Shown: positions 36,981 to 49,400 of the stretch, piece after piece
Layout of the letters: each line of letters begins with the position of its first letter
How positions within the stretch are numbered: position 1 is the first letter of the stretch
Assembly (NCBI GenBank): GCA_001695595.3
Contig: MBPM02000047.1
Location: 186,001 to 250,000, forward strand
Length of the DNA: 64,000 nucleotides
Direction of reading: 5' to 3'
Source: Plasmopara viticola
Taxonomy: Eukaryota > Oomycota > Peronosporomycetes > Peronosporales > Peronosporaceae
The notes under the pieces: model-generated
What the model was told of the DNA's origin: nothing
Database searches by the model: none
Seen by the model: only the letters and a program-made list of their open reading frames with translations
Position numbers and translations under genes: made by a program

Positions 36981-37510
36981 GCAAGGTAGGATATCTATTC
37001 ATAAAATTAAAAAAAAAGGAAGTTTGTTCTGCCAATGTAATGTAATGTATCACGTTATCGCGTTGCCAAAATATGCACGTGCTAGGCTCAGTCTGGCTAG
37101 TCCACGGCATAGAGTGGTGTCCGCATACGTCGGGTCTTGTTCGGCGGGCAGTGCAGCCAGGACCGAGGCCGTGAGGGTCTTCCATTAATTTGCGTATCTC
37201 TGACTTGGTAAGAGCCCAGGTAGCGCCTTGGTGCTGGAGACCGTCGCGTCGAGGGTGAGACTCGTTAGAGATCTGCAGATGCCCGAGAGCACCTGCCCGA
37301 AGCGCGCAAGCATTTAGCCCCCGCGCTTGGAAGGAGGGCGTCACCCCAACCTTTTCCAAGCTATAATCAGCGGCTCAATTTATGCCTCCGCCCGGGAATG
37401 AACCGGGGACCTTCTGTTTACAAGACAGATGCTCTACCACTGAGCCACAGGCTCGCAAGGTAGGATATCTATTCATAAAATTAAAAAAAAGGAAGTTTGT
37501 TCTGCCAATG
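36981..37510 (-). mobile_element. SINE with tRNA-Thr-like head, copy 3
   Basis: The element body spans 37038-37454. Read on the minus strand it starts with a tRNA-like head (37452-37383), passes through a spacer of about 20 bases, joins the common body at AGCTTGGAAAAGG, and ends at ACATTACATTACATT. It is flanked by a direct repeat of 57 bp (36981-37037) and 56 bp (37455-37510), which differ only by one A in a poly-A run. This is the only copy of the four that keeps a head. It lies about 210 bp beyond the 3' end of the CMSS1 gene. Confidence 0.9.
37383..37452 (-). tRNA. tRNA-Thr(UGU)-like head of the SINE, probably not a functional tRNA
   Basis: The minus strand folds as a tRNA: D-arm GGCTCAGTGGTAGAGC, anticodon arm TCTGT-CTTGTAA-ACAGA with anticodon TGT, and T-arm CCGGGTT-type stem around GGTTCATTCCC. 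A-box and B-box promoter motifs are both present. The acceptor stem is damaged: the 5' strand reads GCCTGTG against 3' CGGAGGC, with a G-G clash, and looks like GCCTCCGTG with two bases lost. At 70 nt it is short. It is fused directly to the SINE body and is therefore most likely the pol III promoter region of the SINE. Confidence 0.65.
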
Positions 37511-37723
37511 ACTCTCATATATATATATATTGATGTCCCTTTTATAAGTGTTTATGCCCGTCGCGGTTTAGTGGCTTGTGCTTATGGCGACTGGAATTGT
37601 AGTCCTTTGTCGCTTTTGAAAATTTGATGAGCTTACCTAACCGTTTTTGTAAAAAAGTGCAACTGCGATTAAAAATCTAACAAGTATCAGCATATCTACG
37701 TCTATTTAAGTGTTTGTGTCCCA

Positions 37724-38763
37724 TTAGAACAGCACAACCTTTGTGTTGCTATCTTTCTTGTTGAGGTGCGGGATCAAATAATACTGCAATAGATCCACCA
37801 TCTCTGTAGCTGTGTCTTTCAACTCCAACACTGTGAGCTGTTTCTTGTCCTTTTCCATATCGATAATCACATGGGTCGTGTGCTTTAACGACAGTGCCTC
37901 TTTCTCCAGCAGTTTCTTGACGCGTGCTGGCGTGCCCACTGCAATCGGTAAATAGTTGCTCGCAAGCTGCTTTGCCTGTTCATCGACCTTCATGTGCTTG
38001 CCAAATAGCTTTGCAATTTTGCAATTAAAAGATGCCAAATGTCTACATAATACAGCCAAGACAAAGCAATTAAGGATTGATCCGACATAAGCCGATCAAT
38101 GTCACGTACTTGATAACCTCAACACATCGCAGTGCCGATGAGCACAGGATAACAAAGTACGGACTCTTGTCAAGGCGTTTGCCTTTGCCCAAAAAGTCGC
38201 GCTTAAACGACGGCAACAAGTGGTGAATGTACGACGGCAGCAACTCCAGCTTGTGTTTGCCTAAGCCCTTCGGTACCACAAAGTGCAGTTCTGAACGGAT
38301 ACCACACCATCAATACATAGAAGATAATACCTCCGATTACTTGCTTACCATTAAGGCCATCCGCTAGCTCGAGAGACGTCATTTGACCGCGGTGTTTTGT
38401 ATAGGCATTTTGAACAATCTGAAAGTGCTCGGCTTGCGTCATCTTATGCAGTCCTTTGCCATTAGCTTTCTGGTACAAGGCATTTATTTACAATTAATCC
38501 TGTGTTTATTACGAACAATGCATAGCGCAAGGGCGTACGTTAGTCTTTGCCTTCTTGACAGCGTTCCCATCGTCTTCAGCTTTCACGACGTCATCCCATT
38601 CCTCGTCGCGGCTGCGCTTGATGCCTGAGGCTAATTCTAGCTCCGTTTCCTCCTCAAAGTCATCCTCACTACCAGCAGAGATGATACTCTCGTTGTCAGA
38701 GGCGTCTACAGCCTCTAGTGTCCAGTTCATCTCGAGTTCGTCGTCGTTGCGGCTCATCATCAT
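37724..38763 (-). CDS. CMSS1: CMS1/CMSS1-like ribosome biogenesis protein
   Basis: The predicted protein has 281 aa in four exons (38763-38539, 38469-38349, 38290-38110, 38042-37724) with introns of 69, 58 and 67 nt. All three joins keep the frame (KAKTN to KANGK, DGLN-E-LHFVVP, EVIK to HLASF). The family is conserved in eukaryotes as a nucleolar factor linked to small-subunit processing, with a degenerate DEAD-helicase-like fold and no ATPase motifs. The N-terminus is strongly acidic, followed by a basic stretch (KRSRDEE, KKAKTN). Recognisable family blocks are SYIHHLLPS, FVILCSSALRCVEVIK, KLFGKHMKV, PIAVGTPARVKKLL and the extreme C-terminal KVVLF. The length matches the human protein (about 280 aa). 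Three ATGs lie in tandem at the start; the first was used. The upstream deubiquitinase gene ends only 129 bp away on the same strand. Confidence 0.9.
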
Positions 38764-38892
38764 GAATACTCTACCAGTGGTAGAATTCGAATATATTAAT
38801 GCTTTATTATATTGGCTGAAAAAGTACTTTCCCTACAAAAGTTACGCTAATATACTATTTGTCACTTTCATGCAAACACAGAGGTTTCTCTA

Positions 38893-41800
38893 TCATAATA
38901 CGCTTTTCGTCGTCGAGCACATCTCGCAGACATTGTCCATGTCGTCGTTGATGAACGTGCAGGCAGGACATACCCATACGCATGCATCGCGGCAATTGGC
39001 AATAGTTAATGCCATAGCTCGGTCTCCGCTCGTGTCAGGTGCTCCGTTTGATGTCACCTTCGGACAGTTCACCGTTGGATGCGAGAGGAAGACTGAATTG
39101 GCAAACCCTACTTCCCGCTCTTGGTCTTCCTCCATTACAAGGTCATCCGCATTGTCGTCGAATAACCTCATAAAGACTGCATCTCCAGCTTTTATTCTTT
39201 TCAGTTTTACGATAAATTAAATCAGTACAATACAAGATACCGAGGCACGAGTGATCGAAACGTACCCATAATGCTTGAGCGAACAAGAGTCCTTTAACAT
39301 CTCGCCCTTGTAATACAGTCGCTGACGCATTGGCAGTGCATCAATCTCGGCATAAATTTTAGCCTTGAGCATGTACACTGTGTCACTAGCGTTGGCTGTG
39401 ACGGGCCACACACACGCAGAGCCGGGGCGAATGCGTCGCGAGCGGCGTCGACCTGAAGTGTTCACGTTTGCCGTCAAATTTTCATTTGTCGGAACACTTT
39501 CGTCGTCATTCAGTTGCTGAACGTTTACCACACGATTTGAAAAGTTTTCAAGTTCGTCGCGATGGCGTTGATCCGAACTTGCTTGGCATTCGCTACAAAT
39601 TATACTCTTGTCGCTTTGGTCCTGACAAAGTAACGGCACGATACCATCAGAACGATCTTGTATCCTAACAAAGCTCTCATATTCAGACTGAAGAGAAGCT
39701 AGTGAGCATTGTCGCCACTGAACGTGGCATTTCCCTTCTCCCGACTCTGCTATGGTGCTTCTAAGAAGACAATAATAAATGGGGGTTTCTGGATCACCGT
39801 ACCGCTCAGCAAGAGCCTGCATCTCGTCCATGGTCACGAATTCCACTCCTAATACACTTGCATCCACAGATTGTCCTTGCTGAATGGCGAGCAGCTCAGG
39901 AGAGAGCACCAATTTCTGATGGATACACACCATGGACGATAGGGTCAAAGGCGTGGGTACACTTTCCTCCACATTGCGAATATATTTTCTCCAGTGCGTC
40001 AACCAATGACGAGAGATTAAAAACATTCGCCGTGGATAATTTGTTGCATCTTGTGTCGTCCACGCTGAAGCTTTTTCAAGCCCAGTTCCGCGCTGTGCAG
40101 CAGGACATTCAAAAATATCGACAAGCCGAATGGACCGTCCTTTTGGTTTTCGACGATACAAGGTTTCTAAAGCAGCCACAGAAAGCAATTCGTCGCGCGA
40201 ATTACGCTCCACCTGAATACACTTTTTGCTTGAAATATCGTCCACTTGACATTGTGGGCATGGTTCTGTTGTCGATTCAAAAAATTCGATACGAGACGGA
40301 AATTTCGCGCTAAAGTGCGACCACGTTTCGCTTAGAACGGAGCGATACATTCGCTTTTCAAGCGTCAGATTGCCGTGGACACAGACGATATCCTCATTGA
40401 TAGGATTTCGCCATATGTCCGGCCCATCATCTCTAATTGCTACATTCAACGTGTCACTAACACTGTCGCTTCCACCAACCGTAGGTGTAAAAAACTCATT
40501 GACGTTTTTCGAAAAAAACGCTCGTCTTCCCTTCTTGCTTGTAGAGGATGCGTGCGAGAGCTTTTTATGCAGCCTTTGGAGGTAAACCTTGTAGCTTCTT
40601 ATCCACGCCCGACTCATCAAGTACGATCCTCCTGTCGTCATAGCCACCGAGGCACTTATGGGAGAGCCTCTGAGCAATTCAAGCTCCTTGTTCACCTCTT
40701 TTAAACGGTCGGAGTCGTCTAATAGTTTATTGCGAAAATTGGTCTCGCAAATCGTGCAACGGTACATGGGCGCTTCAAATGCTCTCATCACTTGCGTCAA
40801 CTTATTCCCAATTCCACAAGTTTCTGCCAAGAATGTGAAAAACTCTGCTGAAATTCGCTTTAATCTCGAAGCATTTTCAGGTGCAAAGCGAAGGATGGAT
40901 TGAGGGTATTCACTGACATTATTTTCAAGTCCGATGGAGTGAGTACAGCAATAGGGCGCGACATCAACCGCTTTTATAAAGGGTATGTCTTCACCATTAA
41001 GTTCTAGGCCATTAGGTTCACTTTGAATCAACTGCATAGATGACGTCAAACCCGGTGGCTCACGAATCGATAGCACATCACCGTCATCGGTCTTCAACCT
41101 CTTTAGCTTATCGTCACTTGACCATTCACTTCCATTTAAAACTTCTTCGTCGTCGTAATGCCTTTCATTCGTCACAATGTTCACCTCTGGTGGCTCGACG
41201 ATATAACAGTCATCATCAGTGTCATTTTTATCAAATGATTGAGCCATTACGCTCGGCCTTGAATCGACTTGTACGGTCTCATGGAATCCTGAGTTTGCTC
41301 CATCATTCTCCATATATGAAGGTGAGGAATTGCTCACCACACGGTCCTTGTCCTCGCCAGTAATCCAGTGACGGAGCCAATTGGTTCCAACCCAGTAGTA
41401 GTGGTCGGCGGATGCGTCTGGATATGGTCGATTGTATACGAAAAAGCGTTTGTACGCATCCAGTCGTTTCTGAATACGCGTTTCCATTGCACTCACTCTG
41501 CTTGCATACTCTATGACCTCGGCTTCAAATGCGCTTTTAAGTGCATCAACATCCTTTCGACAAACTTTCGAAGGTTCTGGCTTTACACGATCACAAGCCA
41601 AAGTCGCATAACCACTTCTGCTACTGACTGCTTCATCATCGCGAACGTAAAGGAGCATATAAACATCGCGAGAGCGAATTTTTCTACCCTTTGTCTGCTC
41701 CTTTACTGCATCGCTGAGGCTTATCTTGGTCACCAGTGCATCGTCAAATTCAAACCAGTTGCTGCATACTCTATCTATTTTCCCACTTTTTCGTGATTTT

Positions 41801-43023
41801 GGGTACGCTACAGTTGCCGTGTAGTGGCCCACATGCGCGCTTTTACCACGGTGATTAAGATAGCCTTGTAATCGGTACATGACATCACTTGATGCATTAA
41901 ATGCCTCAGCGTGACCACTATGGCGCAACAACTCGGTCATATTAAGCGTTTCGCTGAATTCAATAACGTCCTGATACCGATCAATACCGAAATAAGTACT
42001 TGAAAAAAAGTTACTCTAGAATAATAAAACATACCGTCAGCTTCTTCTTTCGACCAGCTTTGGCATCGTAGACAAACCTCATCAGCTGAACCATCAAAGT
42101 TGGCGGCAATGCCTGCGACATAAGTTCAAAGTAGCGCTCAGCACACTGCTTCGCATCACACTGCTCGCAAAAATATTTATTCTCTCCTTCCAGCACTTCA
42201 GCCGACAGGTACGATTTGATACAGTCCTCTACGCTTTTATGCCCTTTAATATTCAGCGAGATTTCGTAGTACGAAGACGGTCGCATCGACTTGTTCTGAC
42301 AATATAAACACTTGGTCACATAACTCATCTGTCCCTGAAAGATTCTATCTACCAAGTCCCAATGGCCTGGGAACCTCGACTGTCGAAAGATTGTGCGTAA
42401 GTGCGCCAATAAGAGCTTGCTAAATTCCTAAACTCAATTGCATTAAAAAATCAACATGGTAAAAAAATATTGCAATCTCGTACCTGTACGTCTTGCTGCA
42501 TGCCATTATTCAGTGACAGCGTAGAGGCAAATTCCGTCGGGTCATAGTAACTCTCATTGCCAAGTTGCATTCGGGCGAAAAGCTTTTGTAATGCACGCAT
42601 TTGCAACGTCTGGTTTTCATCAACTGGTTGCTCCTTGGGTTCCCACTCGTATACGGCCTGGCGGAAGGGCAAATTGACAAAAAGGCACTGCAACATACTG
42701 TTGAGGTAGCACGTAGCACCGAGATTCCGTAATCCGCAAGGTATGGGTTCGCCAAATTTATTGGACAAACGTTTGCGGTCCCGCGGGTCGCTTCCAAATA
42801 CGCGCCGAACAAGTCTCGAGCCTTGCCACACACCCTCGTGGCGCTCACCCAGACCGTAAAGACAATTGGGATTGTTCTCACAGTTGCGAAGCACACCGGC
42901 GTTCTTGCTGTATTTACGATGATGATCCGAGAAATGACAAGGCGGCATTTGCAGCAAATATGGGTCGGCCAACCGCGTATCGTGGGCAGGCTTGGTCTCG
43001 CGCTTTCTCTTGATCCTAACCAT
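38893..43023 (-). CDS. USP48: USP48-type ubiquitin-specific protease with C-terminal UBL and NZF finger
   Basis: The predicted protein has 1313 aa in four exons (43023-42484, 42427-42035, 41970-39266, 39196-38893) with introns of 56, 64 and 69 nt. USP48 is a nuclear cysteine protease that removes ubiquitin. The Cys box CGLRNLGATCYLNS (C105) is in exon 1, and the first join gives GMQQDVQEFSKLLL. The zinc ribbon CLYC and CEQC lies in exon 2. The His box is HVGHYTA (H360). Three DUSP-like modules follow (starting near W504, W767 and W967); the first holds a long acidic insert. A ubiquitin-like domain covers about 1160-1224. Exon 3 can be read on to a stop at 39217, but that truncates the UBL. 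The 69-nt intron 39265-39197 (donor GTACGT, acceptor GAAAAG) instead gives KHYG-IKAGDAVFMRL, completing it. Exon 4 then adds an NZF finger, W1287-X-C1289-X2-C1292-TF-X-N with C1303-EM-C1306. The acceptor has a weak pyrimidine tract, so this last join is the least certain part. Confidence 0.9.
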
Positions 43024-43104
43024 CTTTTTATTTTACGACCCAGGATTCAGTAAATTACACATTGTATTTATGACCTATACTTTTAAGTGCTCCTCATTAT
43101 TTCC

Positions 43105-43449
43105 TAAGTTAAACTTGTATTGTATTGTATTGTATTACGTTATCGCGGTGCCAAGTTATGCCTCAGTCTGGCTAGTCCACGGCATAGAGTGGTGTCCGCA
43201 TACGTCGGGTCTCGTTCGGCGGGCAGTGCAGCCAGCACCGAGGTCGTGAGGGTCTTCGATTATTTTGTTTAGCTCTGACTTGGTAAGAGCCCGGGTGGCG
43301 CCCTGGTGCTGGAGATTGCCGCGTCGAGGTTGAGACTCGTTAGAGACCCACAGATGCCCGAGAGCACCTGCCCGAAGCGCGCGAGCATTTAGCCCCCGCG
43401 CTTGGAAGGAAGGTATCACCCCAACCTTTTTCGAAGCATAAGTTGAACT
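43105..43449 (-). mobile_element. SINE, headless copy 4, in the USP48 upstream region
   Basis: The element body at 43116-43438 is flanked by 11-bp duplications, TAAGTTAAACT (43105-43115) and TAAGTTGAACT (43439-43449), with one mismatch. It starts at the same body position as copy 2 and lacks the tRNA head. Its tail is an ATACA-type pentamer repeat. The near end lies 92 bp upstream of the USP48 ATG, so it must be within or next to the promoter of that gene. Confidence 0.88.
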
Positions 43450-46400
43450 GGTCTCGTTTATTAACAGTCTAAGATGTGCGTTGCGTTACACATTTCGAAC
43501 CTGTAAGGCCACCCGTTAGATCAATTCACTTCAGCGTCTTGTATTTAGGAATACATGAAGAGATAGTTAAGATCAACATTTCTAACGGCAATATTAATCG
43601 TGTTCGGGGAGTTGTGTGAAAAGTACAAGTGCCAACTTGGCACACCCGTGTAAGTGAGACAACGGAGTAAGTCTCTGCCTCGCCAAAGGACTCTTAGCAC
43701 TCGCAAGTAGAAGCCGTGCCCTTGAGAACTGGTAATACCTGTCGCTTGCAGAGCCTACGAAAGAGAAAGTTAGGTTTTCATGATGGGTTTGTGTCTTAGT
43801 CCTAAAGAGCTTAGCAATTCTTAAGGAGAAACTATTAGCGGTGGACTGCTGGCTGTACACGCAATTGGAGCGAAGCTACAGAAAACCACTTCAAGTATAT
43901 CGAGACTTTGGTAATTCGTAGTTTCTCGCACAGCAAACGAGTGCAGACGGCCAATCTAAACTGACTGATGCTCGCTGCGGAAACTTTCAGTTTTCACCAT
44001 CCAGTGGGATGACTCTTGCTTCAAAAAAAGACCCGGCTGTAAAATCTAAATTTTCGACGGGGCAAAAGCATTTTATGTCCTTTATATTGACGAGTATGGC
44101 TTAATCCTGGGCATGCTCGGCTGAAAGAGTTCGAGATCATACTCGATTCTCGGAGTATTGCCTGCTTCGTGCAACACGGCTTTGGTGGTCCATTGTACCA
44201 CTATCGCTGGAGGTGTGGCTCTATAAAAAGAAAGTCCGAAAGTTGCGCACCATAACTAAGTATGAAGGGTTTGATGTTTTTTGAAGGTAGAAGTGAAGAC
44301 AGATTTAAACCCATTAAGCGAGCTCTCTGTCAGCACTGGTTGGAAAATTCGCTCAAGACTGCGCTTATAATCTGAGTATCGTATAGGTCGATAAAAAAGA
44401 GACCGGTTTTGAAATTTGCGGCTAAGCAGCATGGGTCCTTCAGACGAGAAGACCACAGGTAATTGACACAGCAGAATGCATTTTTTAGTGGGTAACATAG
44501 CAAGGTAAGTAAAAATGTAGCATCACTAAAGTAATATTGCTCTGCAAGACGAAAGGGATGTGAAAACTCCGGGTGTCGAAACGACCTCGCCGCACCTTAT
44601 CTATACTGACAGCTCAATAAGTCGTCGTGTCAAGGCAGGAACAAATGTACCGGAGCTACAATACGTCTAATAGCTCAAAGTTACTGACTTCGTGGCTGAG
44701 TTAAAGCCAGATTTGGTATTGTTATAATGACATACCTTAGCTACAGTTTCCACTTCTGGACGAGAAATCCCTAAAATAGCTTCATAAATAGAATACGTTG
44801 CCTTCTGTTCATAAGTCTGAGGAACCCAATCAAGCGGTATATCCATATAGAAATTCGAATGTCGTCGACCATCAAAACTCCCGCTGAATAGAAAGACTAG
44901 GCATAAGATATGACCCCGTGTCGCGAACAAATCATTATCTTGAGATAAATGTTAGCTCACAGACGCCTTCTTCGCACAAAAATACAATCGAACGAGGGTC
45001 GGAGATGTTACATTCATCATAGAATTTTGTTCGCTTTAAAAACCTTGACAGAAGTAGCAGCTAGTCCTTGCTGTCAATAATCTGCGCAGTGCAACTGGAC
45101 CTGTACAAGCACCCATTTTAATAAGAACGTGCTGTTTAACAGCATTCCTGGTTGTACGCTGAATAGTGCACAAGACATCAAATCAACATCAGCAAGTTAG
45201 ACATACTCCTTATAGCAAATAATCAGGTTGCAAGAGTTGGAAAAAAATAGTGAAGCCACAAAATTTGTCGAGTATCCCCGCGGTACATTTTTGACAATTA
45301 CGAGCTTTTTCCCGATCAGATCTGAAAATTCTATTCTCGAATAGCCACTCCAAAGCTCATATAAGCCACCAAATTCAGGATTTTGAGGTGATGAAGTCCA
45401 TAAAATCTCATTGCCTATATCGACACATGTCTCTCTGTGACAGAGGGGATTCCAGCTCCTGGCTGCTTTATAAGCTGTTATCCGGCTCGTGCAGAGCCCA
45501 AATGAGTAACAGCTGCTTTGCCTTTTTTTTAATTTGATATGGGTGCTGTGAGAATTTAGCGCTCGGTGGCTTTTGATAGCATCGAAAAAAGCCTTTTATA
45601 GGCGCCTCTTCTGGCATTTTCAAATACAACACAGCCATTTCGCGCCGCTTTCAACGCTTCCAATTAATCCAACGGTGGATTTCTGCTGCAGCTTGATGGT
45701 GGTCAAGATTTTGACCGCTGAGTTCAAGCCGAGCAAGCTTGATCGGTTTGTCGACGCCTTTCTGAGCAAACCAAAGTATGAATTGGCCTTGGGTCAAAGC
45801 TCTACTGACGAATCAATTCAGTAGACATTCAAGAATCATGCCAATGTATTACCTTTTGTTTGGTATATTATCGAAACATCAATGCTAAAGCTAAGCGTTT
45901 TACTCCTCGACAGTGATCGAAGCTGCATCGAGTTGGCAGACGATCGGTTTTCACTATTAAGTATTAAGAAAAAATCAAATTTGTCCTCTTGTATTTGTGG
46001 TAGTCTCAAAGCACAAAAACTTATAAATTTTCAATGAGCAGTCATGTAGGCCGAGACAAAACTTTGTATTTGGTTTTACTAGCCCCGCATGCACGAAAGA
46101 ATAATCGATTAAGTAACTTCCTGTGACACTTTCAGCTGGATCAAATTTACGACTCACTTGCCAGATTTTATCACAGAGTTTGCCGGGACCGGCCGAAGCC
46201 AACTTTTCGGTATAAAATTAGTCTTACACATCCTTCTTCAATTCAACGTTTTTCAAGTTTAAGTGTAAGAGAAGTATCAAGCTGGCACGTAAAATCCATT
46301 AAAAAGGGCCTTAGAATGAAAAGTATCTTCCAAAAAACCCTATCAGAATCTGCATAATAATTTATACAAAAGTTGAAGACTCCCTGCTATAATTGTTAAT

Positions 46401-49400
46401 CGCGGTGAGAAATCGGCATTCAATTGTGGCATCAGCGAGAAAAATACTGCAGCTGACTGAGTTTGTGTACCGCCTCATTTACGGCTTGCTTAAATGAGCG
46501 CAAAAGAATAGGTGGGATGGAACATCTTTTGTACAGCAGAAGCGAACGAGCTTTACTTACCCATACTCACGATATGACAAGATTCGAAATCTTGACGCCA
46601 ATTTCATAGTTTCAGCAAAACCATATTCCGAATTTCGCGTTAATTTGCGTGCGTCTTGCAGCGCAAGGTGGCTGTCTTCAATGTCCTAGTTTGGTCTTGT
46701 CGCAGCGCAACATGCGGACTTGATATTTCTCGTTGTATCTTGCATCTTCTTCTATACGACATTTATTTGTACGAATGTGATAATGTGATGTTGAGTCCCT
46801 GCTCGGCCTTTCTTTTAGCATATTTAAACCAGATCCATTTGCTATGTGTGAAACATATCTGATATTAGCCTTAAAATGAGGCATCTTAAATGAATTAGTG
46901 TACTATACTGTTGAACACAAAAACTGCTAATTGCATAAGTTATCCAACTAAGCTAACAATAATTAAAGGCAACCTTAAAAAAGGCATGTTAGGTTCGTTT
47001 ATCCGCTTGCATACGATCTCAACGCAAATGAAATAATATGTACATTTTAATAACCATTATTACCGATCCCAAAGTTTGCCTTGATTTTAGTCACGTTCAG
47101 ACTATAGTGTTATATCATTTCCTTTGTCTTTCATGTCACGATTATATCAGTAGACATTTTGTAGCTACTGCAGTGACGTATCAATGGACCTTACAAAATT
47201 ATGCAATCAAGCTACTTATACCTTGATTGAGTCACCTAGTAATTTCGATTACCCAAAAAATCTACAGCCTATCTTTATGACAGATATACTCAAAACATTG
47301 AGTAACATCGGCAATTTTGTCTGCCTGACTTATTTTCAGTGAAGCATCTTCCCGAAACGCTAAATGTCTTGATCAAACAAGACCAGCACTTCTTCTAAGT
47401 CGTCCGCTTAACAATAGCTACTTGAGGTATCCCCAATAAATGACATGACCGGTTAATATGATTGCTGGATCATTTTCATATAAGTCACCAAAGCTCGAAT
47501 CGATCAATGAAGGGTTCCAAAAAGCTTACATACTGGCTTTTGTCTATGGTAGGACCAAGGCTGTATATTTCTAACTTTGTCAGGATCCATTTGGTCGTCG
47601 TACTCACTCGCAAAGACACCAAGACTAGTGATACCTGCTGCGCAAAATCTGTTGTTGACATTCGGATTTACAGTCTTTGACCCCAGGAGCTCTAAAAAGA
47701 AAAGCGAGAGTTCACTAATGTCCCTACTGTGCGTGAGGTTGTAAGTGCCATTGTAATATACGCGGATCATTCATATCGATTATGTCTCTGTATACTCGTT
47801 AAATCAGACAATTGAAAATAGTGGGGCTACCAGTAAGCTCCATGAGAATTATAGGATAATCAGGCAATACATTTGAGGCTGCTAATAGAGTAAATAGTTT
47901 GCGTCCCTCTTATCTTCACTCTAGAGTTCTCTTCACCACAATGACAATAACTACCGTTTTTTTAATATCAACACAAAAATTTACTAATTTTGGTGATGTA
48001 TTTTTGAACGACGTGAATGTACGTCAATTTCAGTGTCGTAAGAGCGAAAAACTATGCATACGTATTGAGAGCGCTTGGTATTAACACCCCACTTCCTTAT
48101 GCCTACCTTATCATTGTAATCTATCCCGACCTTTGAGATACAAATATCGTAGGCTTCACGATCACATATAATGTCAACCCTCGCACTTAGACACTATGCA
48201 TGGATGCAAGAAAGGGCAGTCCTTAATGGAACTACCTTGCCGGAAGATACCTCCCAACTAAATTCGCAGAAAAATCATTTTTTTGTGCCAAAAAGTACAT
48301 GGCGCAAAGCTTATTCGTTCGCATGCACTCAAGGACGCTAGCGAATGTAGATATGAGTTTTATACGGTTGTAAATCCCTAGGTCTCAATGTCTATGGCCA
48401 AAAATGTTATCTACGTATATCTGTGCATACACCCTTTGATTGTTGTGCCACCAGACAATTAAATGTCACAGACGGGTTTCAAGGCCCTTAAGACGTAGAC
48501 AACCTTTTTTTGAACATGCCCCTCGCGAAAAGCCAGCTACCATCAATGGTTTGCAACACTTTCACATTAAAATATAGTAAAGCTCATTGACCAAGTCGAG
48601 TGTACTATGCATTGAACATCCCACCAAATTGTTTAATAGCACCTTTTTTTACAAAAACGGTGTGTGTAGGCCGCATTTAACCCACTGTAGCCGTGTAAAA
48701 TGATAGAGAATAACAGAGTAAAATGAAGGCATCTTCTTACATTAACCACTTCTGTCGAAGATTACTTGTTGGTGTTGCGCGAAGTGATTCCTTTGATATA
48801 TCTGCTGCCGTGTCACAAAGTTAACAGGCTCTGGAGCCAAGCCAAAGCCGTGATGTACATCTGTATTTAGCTCAGCTGAAGAGAGATTTTCTTCGGCAAC
48901 ATTATGTAAGTCCTTTACAAAAATATAAGTTCGAATCCGCCAAACTCGCAACGACTGAGTACTTATGTATCAGTAATGTCTTCCAAATCATTGTATTTGA
49001 AAGTGCTGATTTTTTCCTCGGCAATCGATTACGTCTTCTGCAATGTGTCTGGATTTGTAAGCCTTTATAAGCTCTGCTATGAATATTTCGTCTAGCCTAA
49101 GCAAAGCTTTCACTGTAGAAATACATTTCAAACTCATTTTTCCTTCCACCGAGCCGTTATCAAGTCAACCGCTATCGTGACTCACCAATGGATTTTCTAA
49201 TAAGATGCGAGTTGCCTTGCACTACTTGATAAGTGTCGTCTTCTTCTTGACAAAATCAACGTTCTTGACGAGCTTTTTCGTGTCATCTTTGTGTTTAATC
49301 GATTGGCTTCTTCGTTTCATATTTGTGTCTGCCCGAATTTTTTGACTGACTCAGCATTCCCATCGACGACTTTGTTGACTTTGAGCGTGCTCGCCAAAGT

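Noticed and set aside
39217..39265. Stop codon at 39217 as the end of the USP48 homologue
   Set aside because: It would leave the ubiquitin-like domain without its last strand; a phase-correct intron restores it and continues into a zinc finger.
44667..44930. 87-residue minus-strand frame with hydrophobic start and GTATGT donor, possible first exon of a secreted protein
   Set aside because: No second exon with a matching phase and recognisable domain could be found downstream.
45975..47770. Two protein-like minus-strand frames (45975-46202 and 47504-47770), considered as exons of one gene
   Set aside because: They could not be joined by plausible splice sites, their separation is far longer than introns elsewhere in the window, and neither has a recognisable domain.
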